Both the position numbers and the translations under genes were made by a program. A DNA stretch of 64,000 nt from DASRFA01 sp035651755. GTDB taxonomy: Bacteria > Desulfobacterota > Binatia > UBA12015. Below the pieces are notes generated by a model. It did no database searches, was not told the origin of the DNA, and saw only the letters and a program-made list of their open reading frames with translations. Each line of letters begins with the position of its first letter. Position 1 is the first letter of the stretch. Shown piece after piece: positions 31,481 to 42,589 of this stretch. The stretch spans positions 69,105 to 133,104 of the forward strand of contig DASRFA010000044.1 of the NCBI GenBank assembly GCA_035651755.1, in the 5' to 3' direction.

Positions 31481-31534
31481 TCCGCGTGTCTTACGGGATC
31501 GCGGGCGCGCGCCTCAAGCGCTACCTTCGGCGGG

Positions 31535-32296
31535 ATGCGCATCCTCGTGACCAACGACGACGGCATCCTCGCCCCCGGGATCGCGGCGCTCGCCGAAGCG
31601 CTCGCCCCGCTCGGCGAGATCGACGTCGTCGCGCCCGAGACCGGGCAGAGTGGCGCCGCGCACGCGATCACCTTCATGACGCCGCTCATCTGCGAGCGGA
31701 TCTCGGTCGGCGGGAAGCCGTTCGGATGGAGCGTCGACGGCAGCCCGGCCGACTGCGTCAAGCTGGGCGTCCGCGAGCTCTGCGCCGAGCGGCCCGACCT
31801 CGTCGTCTCGGGCATCAACGCGGGCTCGAACCTCGGCGTCGACGTCATCTACTCGGGCACGGTCGCGGCGGCGGTCGAGGCGGCGTTCATCGGGATCCCG
31901 TCGATCGCGATCTCGCTCGAGGCGGCCGGCGGCTTCGACTTCGAGGCGGCGGGCCGGCATGCGCGCGACATCGTCGCGCGCGCGATCGAGCTCGGCGTCA
32001 GCCCCGGCATGGTGCTGAACGTCAACGTCCCGCGCCTCGACCGGGGCGGGCCGCGCGGCGTGCGCGTCGTCGCGCAGAGCACCGCGCCCTGGACGGACAC
32101 CTACGATCGTCGCATCGATCCGCGCGGTCGGACGTACTTCTGGCTCGGCGATGCGGGCGGACGCATGGCGGAGGACAACGCCGACACCGACCTCGTCGCA
32201 CTGCGCGCCGGCTTCATCACGGTGACGCCGCTGCAGTACGACCTGACGCAGTACGCGCAGCTCGGCCACCTCGCCGGCGCGTGGCCGAAGGGCTGA
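31535..32296 (+). CDS. surE: 5'/3'-nucleotidase SurE
   Basis: SurE dephosphorylates nucleoside monophosphates and is a stationary-phase survival protein. The N-terminal metal site RILVTNDDGILAPGIAALAE is intact, followed by VVAPETGQSGAAHAIT, SVDGSPADCVKLGVRELC and the metal/substrate motif VSGINAGSNLGVDVIYSGTV. The 253-residue length is standard. The ATG directly precedes the conserved start. It is divergent from the LeuD-like gene across 54 bp. A degenerate repeat follows its stop. In many proteobacteria surE lies beside pcm; here the two are 26 kb apart. Confidence 0.95.
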   Translation: MRILVTNDDGILAPGIAALAEALAPLGEIDVVAPETGQSGAAHAITFMTPLICERISVGGKPFGWSVDGSPADCVKLGVRELCAERPDLVVSGINAGSNLGVDVIYSGTVAAAVEAAFIGIPSIAISLEAAGGFDFEAAGRHARDIVARAIELGVSPGMVLNVNVPRLDRGGPRGVRVVAQSTAPWTDTYDRRIDPRGRTYFWLGDAGGRMAEDNADTDLVALRAGFITVTPLQYDLTQYAQLGHLAGAWPKG

Positions 32297-32330
32297 CCCT
32301 CGCACTTGACGGCGCGTTTCCCCTGCGAGC

Positions 32331-32402
32331 GGCGCGAGCCCGCGGCGAGTGGGGCCGCTGGACACTCGCTTTGCCGAACGGGGCGAGGGGAGCGATCCCT
32401 CG
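32331..32402 (+). repeat. Paired-hairpin repeat, degenerate copy
   Basis: The flank GAGCCCGCGGCGAGTGGGGCC and the right half (CTTTGCCGAACGGGGCGAGG) match the intact units, but the left arm of stem 1 is replaced by an unrelated sequence four bases longer, and stem 2 lacks one C. Hairpin 1 can therefore no longer form. It lies between surE and hisS, in sense downstream of surE. Confidence 0.75.
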
Positions 32403-32448
32403 TGGGACAAATTGCCGTTCCGCGGTCGCATGGTATCTCGCTCGGGCG

Positions 32449-33737
32449 ATGTCGATTGCGGCGGTCAGGGGCTTTCGCGACGCGCTCCCGGGAGCGGCGC
32501 GCCTCCTGACGCGCATCGAGCGGACCGCGACCAACGTCCTCGTGCGCTACGGCTTCGACGAGATCCGGCTCCCGATCGTCGAGCGCACCGAGCTCTTCGC
32601 GCGCTCGATCGGCGAGGAGACGGACATCGTCGAGAAGGAGATGTACACGTTCCCCGACCGCGACGGCACGCTCCTCACGCTGCGTCCGGAGGGGACGGCG
32701 CCGCTCGTGCGCGCGTTCGTCGAGCACCACCTCGACCAGCGCGACCAGGTCGCGCGCCTCTACTACGTCGGGCCGATGTTCCGTCACGAGCGGCCGCAGA
32801 AGGGACGCCACCGGCAGTTCTACCAGGTCGGTGCCGAGGTGATCGGGCGCGAGGATCCGCTCGCCGACGCCGAGCTGCTGGTCGCCCTCGTCGACGTCCT
32901 GGCGAGCCTCGGGATCGCCGCGGACGCGAAGCTCCTCCTGAACTCGATCGGCGACGACGCCTGCCGTCCCGCCTATCGCGAGCGCCTGCGCGAGTACGGC
33001 GAGGCGCATCGCGACGAGCTGTGCGAGAACTGCCGTCGCCGGCTCGCGACGAACCCGCTCCGCATCCTCGACTGCAAGGAGCCCGGCTGCCGGACCGCGA
33101 CCGCGGACGCCCCGCGCATCGCCGACTCGCTGTGCGAGCCCTGCGCGGCGCACTTCGCGGCGGTGCGCGCGCTGCTCGACGCGCAGGCCGTCCGGTACGA
33201 GATCGACCCGCGCCTCGTGCGCGGCCTCGACTACTACGTTCGCACGACGTTCGAGGTGACCGCGCCCGGGCTCGGGGCGCAGGCCGCGGTCGGTGCGGGC
33301 GGCCGCTACGACGGCCTCGTCGCGCAGCTCGGCGGCCCGCCGCTCTCCGGCATCGGCTTCGCGCTCGGCGTCGAGCGCCTCGCGCTCGCGGTGGCGGCGT
33401 CCTCGGGGGGCGACCCGGAGGCGGACGCCGCGCAGGAGGGCGCGCCCGACGTGTTCATCGCGCCGATCGGGGCGTCGGCGGAGCGCGAGGCGCTCGCGGT
33501 GGCGCGGCGGCTGCGCGCGGCCGGTCTCCGCGTCGAGCTCGGCGGCGGACGGAGCCTCAAGAGCCAGATGCGACGCGCCGACCGCCTCGGCGCCCCGCGC
33601 GTCCTCATCCTGGGCGACGAGGAGATCGCGGCGCGCCGCGCGACGCTCCGGGACATGCTGCTCAAGCGCGACGACAAGCTCGCGGTGGACATCGATCTCT
33701 CGGGCCCCGAGCTGCTGGCCGCGGTGGGGGTACGACG

Positions 33738-33741
<4 letters not shown>
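32449..33741 (+). CDS. hisS: Histidyl-tRNA synthetase
   Basis: A class II synthetase, 430 residues. Motif 1 and the histidine loop are recognisable (AAVRGFRDALPGAARLLTRI, TLRPEGTAPLVRAFVEHH), motif 2 is YYVGPMFRHERPQKGRHRQF, and the histidine-specific motif is RGLDYYVRTTFEV. Motif 3 is GGPPLSGIGFALGVERLAL. The middle Cys cluster (LCENCRRRL to CKEPGCRT and LCEPC) and the C-terminal anticodon-binding domain are present. The ATG at 32449 lies just before the conserved region, with a poor ribosome site. Its stop overlaps the aspS ATG by four bases (ATGA); hisS-aspS is a common pair. Confidence 0.96.
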
Positions 33742-35540
<1,799 letters not shown>

Positions 35541-35547
35541 TCCGGCG

Positions 35548-35583
35548 CCTTTGCCGAACGGGGCGAGCGGAGCGTTCCCTCGT
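35548..35583 (+). repeat. Paired-hairpin repeat, half-unit remnant
   Basis: Only the right arm of stem 1 (TTTGCCGAACGGGG) and an imperfect stem 2 (CGAGCGGAGCGTTCCCTCG) remain, eight bases after the aspS stop codon. It is the fourth of five loci where the repeat lies downstream of a gene in the sense direction. It occupies the start of the 145-bp gap before the KaiC-like gene. Confidence 0.7.
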
Positions 35584-35685
35584 TGCGCTAGGTCCATTTT
35601 GCAACTCGCGGTAGGCTGGTCGGCTGTAACAAGGGGTGTCTCCCGAGCGACGCCGCGCGGCCGCTCGGCCCCATCGGAGACGAAG

Positions 35686-37179
35686 ATGGGATCGGAAGAC
35701 GGCGCGTCGCGACTCAAGACGGGGATCCGGGGGCTCGACGACGTTCTGATGGGCGGACTGCCCGCCCATCGGCTCTACCTCCTCCAGGGCGAGCCGGGGA
35801 CGGGGAAGACGACGGCCGGAATGTCCTTCGTTCTCGAGGGGGTCCGGCGCGGCGAGAGCTGCCTCTACGTGAGCCTCTCGGAGACCCTCGACGAGCTGGC
35901 CGCGATGGCGCGCTCGCACGGCTGGTCGCTCCAGGGTCTCGCGCTCTACGACATGATGGCGGCCGAAGCCGCCGTCCATCCCGACGAGGAGAACACGCTC
36001 TACGTCCCCGCCGAGGTCGAGCTCGGCGAGCGCATGCGGCGCCTTCTCGAGGAGGTGGACCGCGTCAATCCGCGTCGCATCGTCATCGATTCGTGCTCCG
36101 AGCTCCGGCTCCTGGCGCAGAGCCAGCTCCGGTTTCGACGCCAGATCCTGGCGCTCAAGGACGACCTCATTCGACGCGGCTGCACGACCATTCTCCTCGA
36201 GAGCCTCGTGTCGCCGAGCGACGCGCTCCTGCAGAGCCTCGTCCACGGCGTCATCTCGCTCGAGCAGGTGACGCCGATCTACGGCACGAGCCGCCGCCGC
36301 CTGCGCGTCCAGAAGCTGCGCGAGGTCGCGTTTCGCGGCGGCTACCACGACTTCAGCATCGAGCGCGGCGGGATCGCCGTGTTCCCTCGGATCGCGGCCG
36401 GCGAGCATCGAAGCGACGGACACCGAGGGGCGGCGACGAGCGGTGTCGAAAACCTCGACGAGCTTCTCGGCGGCGGCCTCGACTACGGCACGAGCACGCT
36501 CGTCCTCGGCGCCGCGGGCAGCGGCAAGTCGGTGGTCGCGACGCTCTACGCGACCGCGGCGGCCGCGCGCGGGGAGCACGTCACGATGTACTGCTTCGAC
36601 GAGGGCCTCCGGTCGCTCTTCGACCGGTCGCACGCCCTCGGGATGGAGCTCGGCGGGCTCGTGGAGCGCGGGCTCCTCCGCGTCCGGCAGATCGATCCCG
36701 CGGAGCTCTCGCCGGGCGAGTTTGCCGACGCCCTCCGCGCCGACGTCGAGCAGCACGGCGTCCGGATGATCGTGATCGACACGCTGAACGGCTACCTGCG
36801 CGCGATGCCGAACGAGGAGTCGCTGATGGCTCAGCTCCACGAGCTGCTGAGCTACCTCCGCGAGCAGGGCGTCGTGACGATCCTGATCGGCACGCAGCAC
36901 GGTCTCGTGGGCCCGATGACGATGCCGATCGACGTGAGCTACCTCGCGGACATCGTGATCCTGATGCGCTTCTTCGAGGCGGAGGGACGCGTCCGGAAGG
37001 CGATCTCCGTCCTGAAGAAGCGCACCGGACGCCACGAGGACACCATTCGCGAGGTCTGGATCGGCCCGCGCGGCATTCGCGTCGGCGAGCCGCTCTCGGA
37101 GTTCCGCGGGGTCCTGACCGGCATTCCGTCTTTCGACGGCGATTCCGCGGGGTCCTCGCTGATGGGTGACGAGGGTTGA
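35686..37179 (+). CDS. KaiC-like tandem RecA-fold ATPase
   Basis: A 497-residue protein with two KaiC/RecA-like ATPase domains. The first Walker A is GEPGTGKTT near residue 35 with Walker B-type RRIVIDSCSELR. The second is GAAGSGKSV near residue 278 with RMIVIDTLNGYLR. The Gly-rich entry motifs TGIRGLDDVLMGGLP and SGVENLDELLGGGLD begin each domain. Outside cyanobacteria, such proteins are thought to work with histidine kinases in stress or phototrophy-independent signalling. The ATG at 35686 has GGAGA five bases upstream. Its stop overlaps a TTG start of the hybrid kinase (TTGA), so the two proteins are made together. KaiA and KaiB are absent. Confidence 0.92.
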   Translation: MGSEDGASRLKTGIRGLDDVLMGGLPAHRLYLLQGEPGTGKTTAGMSFVLEGVRRGESCLYVSLSETLDELAAMARSHGWSLQGLALYDMMAAEAAVHPDEENTLYVPAEVELGERMRRLLEEVDRVNPRRIVIDSCSELRLLAQSQLRFRRQILALKDDLIRRGCTTILLESLVSPSDALLQSLVHGVISLEQVTPIYGTSRRRLRVQKLREVAFRGGYHDFSIERGGIAVFPRIAAGEHRSDGHRGAATSGVENLDELLGGGLDYGTSTLVLGAAGSGKSVVATLYATAAAARGEHVTMYCFDEGLRSLFDRSHALGMELGGLVERGLLRVRQIDPAELSPGEFADALRADVEQHGVRMIVIDTLNGYLRAMPNEESLMAQLHELLSYLREQGVVTILIGTQHGLVGPMTMPIDVSYLADIVILMRFFEAEGRVRKAISVLKKRTGRHEDTIREVWIGPRGIRVGEPLSEFRGVLTGIPSFDGDSAGSSLMGDEG

Positions 37180-38894
37180 GCGAGCCGTCGCAGCCCGCGC
37201 TCGCGGAGAACGACGAGCGCCTTCTCGTCCTCGCGCCAGTCGGCCGCGATGCGCCGCTGACGAAGTCGCTCCTCGAGCGCGTCGGCCTTCGCTGCGCGAT
37301 CTGTGCGAACGTCGCCGAGCTGTGCCGGGAGATCCCGCGCGGCGCCGCTGCCGTCGTGATCGCGGAGGAGGTGCTCGTCAAGTCGGAGATGGCGCGGCTC
37401 GCGGCCGCGCTGCGCGAGCAGGAGCCGTGGTCCGACCTGCCGATCATCCTCTTCACGGGCGAAGGCGCCACCGTGCAGGCGCGCATCCCGACGGTCGAGT
37501 GGCTTCAGGGCCTCGGCAACGTGACGCTGCTCGATCGCCCCGTGCGGCCGATCACGATGGTGAGCACGGCGTTCGCGGCGATGCGGGCGCGCCGCCGCCA
37601 GTACGAAGGTCGCGCCGCGCTCGCGAACCAGCGCGCCGCCGTGCGCCAGCGCGACCAGTTCCTCGCGATGCTCGGCCACGAGCTGCGGAATCCCCTGGGC
37701 GCGATCGTGCTCGCGCTCGACGCGATCGACATGACGCGCGACAGCGCCCGCCAGCTCGCGATCCTGCGGCGACAGGCGGGTCACCTCGCGCGCCTCGTCG
37801 ACGACCTCCTCGACGTGGCGCGCGTGACCGCCGGCAAGATCGCGCTCCAGCGCCGTCGGGTCGACGTCGCCGACATCGTGGAGCGCTGCATCGCCTCGAT
37901 CATCGGCAGCCACGGCGTCCGGGCGGGCCGGGTCCGCCTCCATCGCCCGCCGCGCTCGCTGCCCGTCGACGGCGACCCGCTCCGGCTCGAGCAGGTGGTC
38001 GCGAACCTCCTGACGAACGCGGTCAAGTATGCCCCCGACGGGACGATCGACGTTCGGGTCGACGGGGCCGGCGACGACGCCGTGATCTCCGTCCGCGACC
38101 GCGGCATCGGCATTCCGCCGGAGATGCTGCACGCGGTCTTCGACCTCTTCGTGCAGGCCGAGCGCTCGCTGGATCGCGCCGAGGGCGGGATGGGGATCGG
38201 GCTCACGCTCGTCCGGGCGCTCGTCGGGCTGCACGGCGGATCGGTCGCCGCGGACAGCGAAGGGCTCGGGCGGGGCAGCACCTTCACGGTGCGCCTTCCG
38301 CTCGCGAAGGGCGACGTCGAGAGCGAGAGGCCTCGCCCTGAGGCACCGGTACCGGCCGAGCCGGCGCCGGTCGCGCGCTCGGTCCTCGTCGTGGAGGACA
38401 ACGAGGACAGCCGCGAGCTGTTCGCTCTGCTGCTCGAGAGCTTCGGCCACCGCGTCGCGACCGCCGCCGACGGCGCGGCCGGGGTCGCGATCGCGATCGA
38501 GCAGAAGCCCGACGTCGTCTTCCTCGACATCGGCCTGCCGGGCATCACCGGCTACGGGGTCGCCCGCCGACTGCGCGCGGAGCTGGGCGGCGGCGTTTGC
38601 CTGATCGCCGTGACCGGCTACGGCCAGCCCGACGATCGCCAGCGGGCGATCGAGGCCGGCTTCGACCTGCACCTGACGAAGCCGATCGACGTCCGCGAGG
38701 TCGAGCGGCTGCTCGCGCAGCCGCACCTGCACGCGCACCGGCACGGCGGCGCGATCGATGGCGCCGCGGCCGATGGTGACGGCGCGGTCGGCGACCGCCA
38801 CGCTGCGCCGGCGGGCGCCGACGGCTCGCTCGCGCCGGCGGGCGCCGCCGAGCCGCTTGGCGAAGCAGCGCGGCTGCCGTTCGTTCGGCTCTGA
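37176..38894 (+). CDS. Hybrid histidine kinase: pseudo-receiver, HisKA-HATPase, C-terminal receiver
   Basis: A 572-residue soluble kinase. Residues 15-130 look like a receiver domain, but the phospho-acceptor position reads VVIAEEV without Asp. The dimerisation helix has the phosphorylated His in FLAMLGHELRNPLGAI near residue 167. The ATPase shows NLLTNAVKYAP, DRGIGIPPEM and GMGIGLTLVRALVGLHGG. A true receiver follows at about 400-520 (VLVVEDNEDSRE, phospho-Asp in VVFLDIGLPG, and LTKPID). The tail is His/Ala/Gly-rich. There is no transmembrane segment, so input probably comes from KaiC-like protein binding the pseudo-receiver. TTG at 37176 is an uncommon start, supported by overlap. Confidence 0.9.
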   Translation: MSEPSQPALAENDERLLVLAPVGRDAPLTKSLLERVGLRCAICANVAELCREIPRGAAAVVIAEEVLVKSEMARLAAALREQEPWSDLPIILFTGEGATVQARIPTVEWLQGLGNVTLLDRPVRPITMVSTAFAAMRARRRQYEGRAALANQRAAVRQRDQFLAMLGHELRNPLGAIVLALDAIDMTRDSARQLAILRRQAGHLARLVDDLLDVARVTAGKIALQRRRVDVADIVERCIASIIGSHGVRAGRVRLHRPPRSLPVDGDPLRLEQVVANLLTNAVKYAPDGTIDVRVDGAGDDAVISVRDRGIGIPPEMLHAVFDLFVQAERSLDRAEGGMGIGLTLVRALVGLHGGSVAADSEGLGRGSTFTVRLPLAKGDVESERPRPEAPVPAEPAPVARSVLVVEDNEDSRELFALLLESFGHRVATAADGAAGVAIAIEQKPDVVFLDIGLPGITGYGVARRLRAELGGGVCLIAVTGYGQPDDRQRAIEAGFDLHLTKPIDVREVERLLAQPHLHAHRHGGAIDGAAADGDGAVGDRHAAPAGADGSLAPAGAAEPLGEAARLPFVRL

Positions 38895-38911
38895 GATCGA
38901 AAGCGCGCGCG

Positions 38912-40024
38912 TCAGCGGCGCGCGGCGCCGTCCGCGGGAAGCTCCGGAAACGCCTCGGCGACGCCGCGGTGAACGATGCGACCGCCCCGCACGTTCAGCG
39001 CCCGCGCGAGCGGCGCGCTCGCCGCGATCGCCGCGTCGACGCCCTGGTCGGCGAGCTGGAGCGCATACCCGAGCGTCACGTTCGTGAGCGCGTGCGTGGA
39101 GGTGTGCGGCACGATGCCGGGCATGTTCGTCACACAGTAGTGGACGACGCCCTCCTCGACGTAGATCGGGTCGTCGTGCGTGGTCGGGCGCGAGGTCTCG
39201 GCGGTGCCGCCTTGATCGATCGAGACGTCGACCAGCGCCGCACCTCTCCTCATCGCGCGCACCAGGGACCTCGGCAGGAGCTTCGGCGCGCGCGCTCCCG
39301 GGATGAGCACGGTGCCGACGACGAGGTCCGCGGGCAGAATCTCCTCCTCGATGTTCGCGCGGTTCGACATCACGGTCGTCACGTGGCCGCCGAGGATGTC
39401 GTGCACGTAGCGGAGGCGCGCGGGATTGACGTCGAGGATGCTGACGTCGGCACCGACGCCGACGGCGACCTGACACGCGTTCGTGCCCGCGATGCCGGCG
39501 CCCACGATGACGACCTTTCCCGGTCGCACCCCGGAAGCGCCCGAGAGGAGGACGCCGCGGCCGCCGTTCTGGTTGTGCAGGCACCACGCGCCCACCTGGA
39601 TCGAGAGGCGCCCGGCGACCTCGCTCATCGGAGCGAGGAGCGGCAGCGAGCCGTCGTCGAGCTGGAGGGTCTCGTACGCGAGCGCGGTCACCCCGCTCTC
39701 GACGAGCGCGCGCGTGAGGGGCTCGCTCGCGGCGAGGTGCAGGTAGGTGAAGAGTACGAGGTTCGGCCGAAGGCGCGCGAGCTCGTCGCCCCACGGCTCC
39801 TTCACCTTGAGGACGAGCTCGCTCTCCGACCAGACCGCGTCCGCGCCGTCCGCGATCGTCGCGCCCGCCTCGGCGTAGCGCGCGTCCGGGAGCCCGGAGC
39901 CGTCGCCGGCGCCGCGCTCGACGAGAACGCGGTGCCCGTGCGCGGCGAGCGCTGCCGCGCCGGCCGGCGTGAGCGCCACGCGCTTCTCCTCCGGCTTGAC
40001 CTCGCGCGGCACCCCGACGACCAC
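38912..40024 (-). CDS. ald: Alanine dehydrogenase
   Basis: Ald interconverts L-alanine and pyruvate with NAD. The 370-residue product opens VVGVPREVKPEEKRVALTPA, with substrate lysine in the VLKVKEP motif, an active-site His in LHLAAS, and the Rossmann loop VVIVGAGIAGTNACQVAVG near residue 170. The C-terminus VPHTSTHALTNVTLGYALQL is typical. Neighbouring folD and gcv genes on the other strand form a 2-carbon and 3-carbon amino acid cluster, but regulation in common is not shown. It ends 17 bp from the hybrid kinase, convergent. Confidence 0.95.
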   Translation of the reverse strand: MVVGVPREVKPEEKRVALTPAGAAALAAHGHRVLVERGAGDGSGLPDARYAEAGATIADGADAVWSESELVLKVKEPWGDELARLRPNLVLFTYLHLAASEPLTRALVESGVTALAYETLQLDDGSLPLLAPMSEVAGRLSIQVGAWCLHNQNGGRGVLLSGASGVRPGKVVIVGAGIAGTNACQVAVGVGADVSILDVNPARLRYVHDILGGHVTTVMSNRANIEEEILPADLVVGTVLIPGARAPKLLPRSLVRAMRRGAALVDVSIDQGGTAETSRPTTHDDPIYVEEGVVHYCVTNMPGIVPHTSTHALTNVTLGYALQLADQGVDAAIAASAPLARALNVRGGRIVHRGVAEAFPELPADGAARR

Positions 40025-40109
40025 GGGCGCACCGTATCACGGCGCGCGCGCTCGCGCGCACGGTGCGGCGGCTGGACAGCCCCGGGGCCGGCCGGTATGC
40101 AGCGCGGCG

Positions 40110-40976
40110 ATGGCGGAGGACGAGGCGCGGCGGGCGCGCGTGATCGACGGCAAGGCGGTCGCGGCCCGCGTGCGCGAGGAGGTGCGCGTGCGCGTCGACG
40201 AGCTGCGCGCGCGCGGTTCGACTCCCGGTCTCGCGACCGTCCTCGTCGGCGACGACCCGGCGTCCGCGATCTACGTCGGCAACAAGGAGAAGGCGTGCCG
40301 CGCGCTCGGCATCGCCTCCTTCGGCTTCCGGCTGCCGGCGACGACGCCGCAGGCCGAGCTGCTCGCGCTCGTCGACGACCTGAACCGCCGGAGCGACGTG
40401 CACGGCATCCTGGTGCAGCTCCCGCTGCCGGCGGGTCTCGACGCGCAGCAGGTCATCGAGCGCGTCCACCCGGACAAGGACGTCGACGGTCTCCACCCGG
40501 TGAGCCAGGGTCGGCTCCTCGCGGGCGCGCCCGGTTTGCGGTCCTGTACGCCGCTCGGGGTGATGCGCCTCATCGCGGAGGCGGGCGTCGATCCGAAAGG
40601 CCTGAACGCGGTCGTCGTCGGGCGGAGCCTGCTCGTCGGCAAGCCGGTCGCGCTGCTGCTGCTCGAGCGCCACGCGACCGTCACGATGTGCCACACGCGG
40701 ACGCGCGACCTCGCGGCGGAGGTCGGGCGCGCCGACATCCTGATCGCGGCCGCCGGCAAGCCGCGCGTGATCCGCGGCGAGTGGATCAAGCCGGGCGCGA
40801 CCGTGATCGACGTCGGCACGAACCGGACGGAAAGGGGCCTCGTCGGCGACGTCGAGTTCGAAGCGGCCGCGCTGCGGGCCGGCGCGATCACACCGGTGCC
40901 GGGCGGCGTCGGCCCGATGACGATCGCGATGCTGCTCTCGAACACGGTCGAGGCCGCCGCCGCGACGCTCGCCTGA
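40110..40976 (+). CDS. folD: Bifunctional methylene-THF dehydrogenase / methenyl-THF cyclohydrolase (FolD)
   Basis: FolD interconverts 5,10-methylene- and 10-formyl-THF with NADP. The 288-residue product has the catalytic Lys in SAIYVGNKEKACRALGI near residue 55, HGILVQLPLPAGLDAQQVIE, the signature PDKDVDGLHPVSQGRLL, and the cofactor loop VVVGRSLLVGKPVALLLLE. The C-terminus TPVPGGVGPMTIAMLLSNT is intact. The ATG at 40110 is the first in frame before the conserved region. One base separates its stop from the gcvT ATG, so folD leads the glycine-cleavage operon, consistent with handling the methylene-THF it makes. Confidence 0.95.
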   Translation: MAEDEARRARVIDGKAVAARVREEVRVRVDELRARGSTPGLATVLVGDDPASAIYVGNKEKACRALGIASFGFRLPATTPQAELLALVDDLNRRSDVHGILVQLPLPAGLDAQQVIERVHPDKDVDGLHPVSQGRLLAGAPGLRSCTPLGVMRLIAEAGVDPKGLNAVVVGRSLLVGKPVALLLLERHATVTMCHTRTRDLAAEVGRADILIAAAGKPRVIRGEWIKPGATVIDVGTNRTERGLVGDVEFEAAALRAGAITPVPGGVGPMTIAMLLSNTVEAAAATLA

Positions 40977-40977
40977 C

Positions 40978-42078
<1,101 letters not shown>

Positions 42079-42094
42079 GGACAGGACGCGAGAC

Positions 42095-42487
42095 ATGGAG
42101 TTTCCCGAGGATCTCAAGTACACGCGCGAGCACGAGTGGGTGTCGCTCGACGGCAACGTCGCGACGGTCGGCATCACCGACCACGCGCAGCAGCAGCTCG
42201 GCGACGTGGTGTTCGTCGAGCTGCCCGCGATCGGCGATCGCCTCGAGAAGTCCGACGCCTTCGGCGTCGTCGAATCGACCAAGGCCGTCTCCGACGTCTA
42301 CGCCCCGGTCTCGGGCGAGATCGCCGAGGTGAACGACGACCTCCCGGACAACCCGGAGCTCCTCAACGAGGATCCCTACGGCGACGGGTGGATGGTCAAG
42401 ATCACGCTTTCCGATCGCGGCGATCTCGACGACCTCATGAGCGCCGAGGAGTATCGCCGCTTCGTCGAGGAGGCGGCCGAGGAGTGA
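42095..42487 (+). CDS. gcvH: Glycine cleavage system H protein
   Basis: GcvH is the lipoylated shuttle protein of glycine cleavage. The 130-residue product contains the lipoylation site in VVESTKAVSDVYAPVSG (Lys63), and the family start KYTREHEWVSLDGNVATVGI and end EEYRRFVEE. AGGACAGG lies upstream of the ATG. It lies between gcvT and gcvPA in the operon. No lipoate ligase or lipB gene is seen nearby. Confidence 0.97.
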   Translation: MEFPEDLKYTREHEWVSLDGNVATVGITDHAQQQLGDVVFVELPAIGDRLEKSDAFGVVESTKAVSDVYAPVSGEIAEVNDDLPDNPELLNEDPYGDGWMVKITLSDRGDLDDLMSAEEYRRFVEEAAEE

Positions 42488-42589
42488 CGGCGAGCGTGTC
42501 GCGGCGCGCCGCGCGCGCTTGAACGGCGGCGCACGGTTGCTAGCGTCGGTGCCACTCGACGCCGCGATCGTCGGCATGTCGCATCCGCG

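Noticed and set aside
40072..40102. Promoter TGGACA-17-TATGCA before folD
   Set aside because: The -35 box is fair but the -10 matches only about half of the consensus, so I did not list it as a feature.
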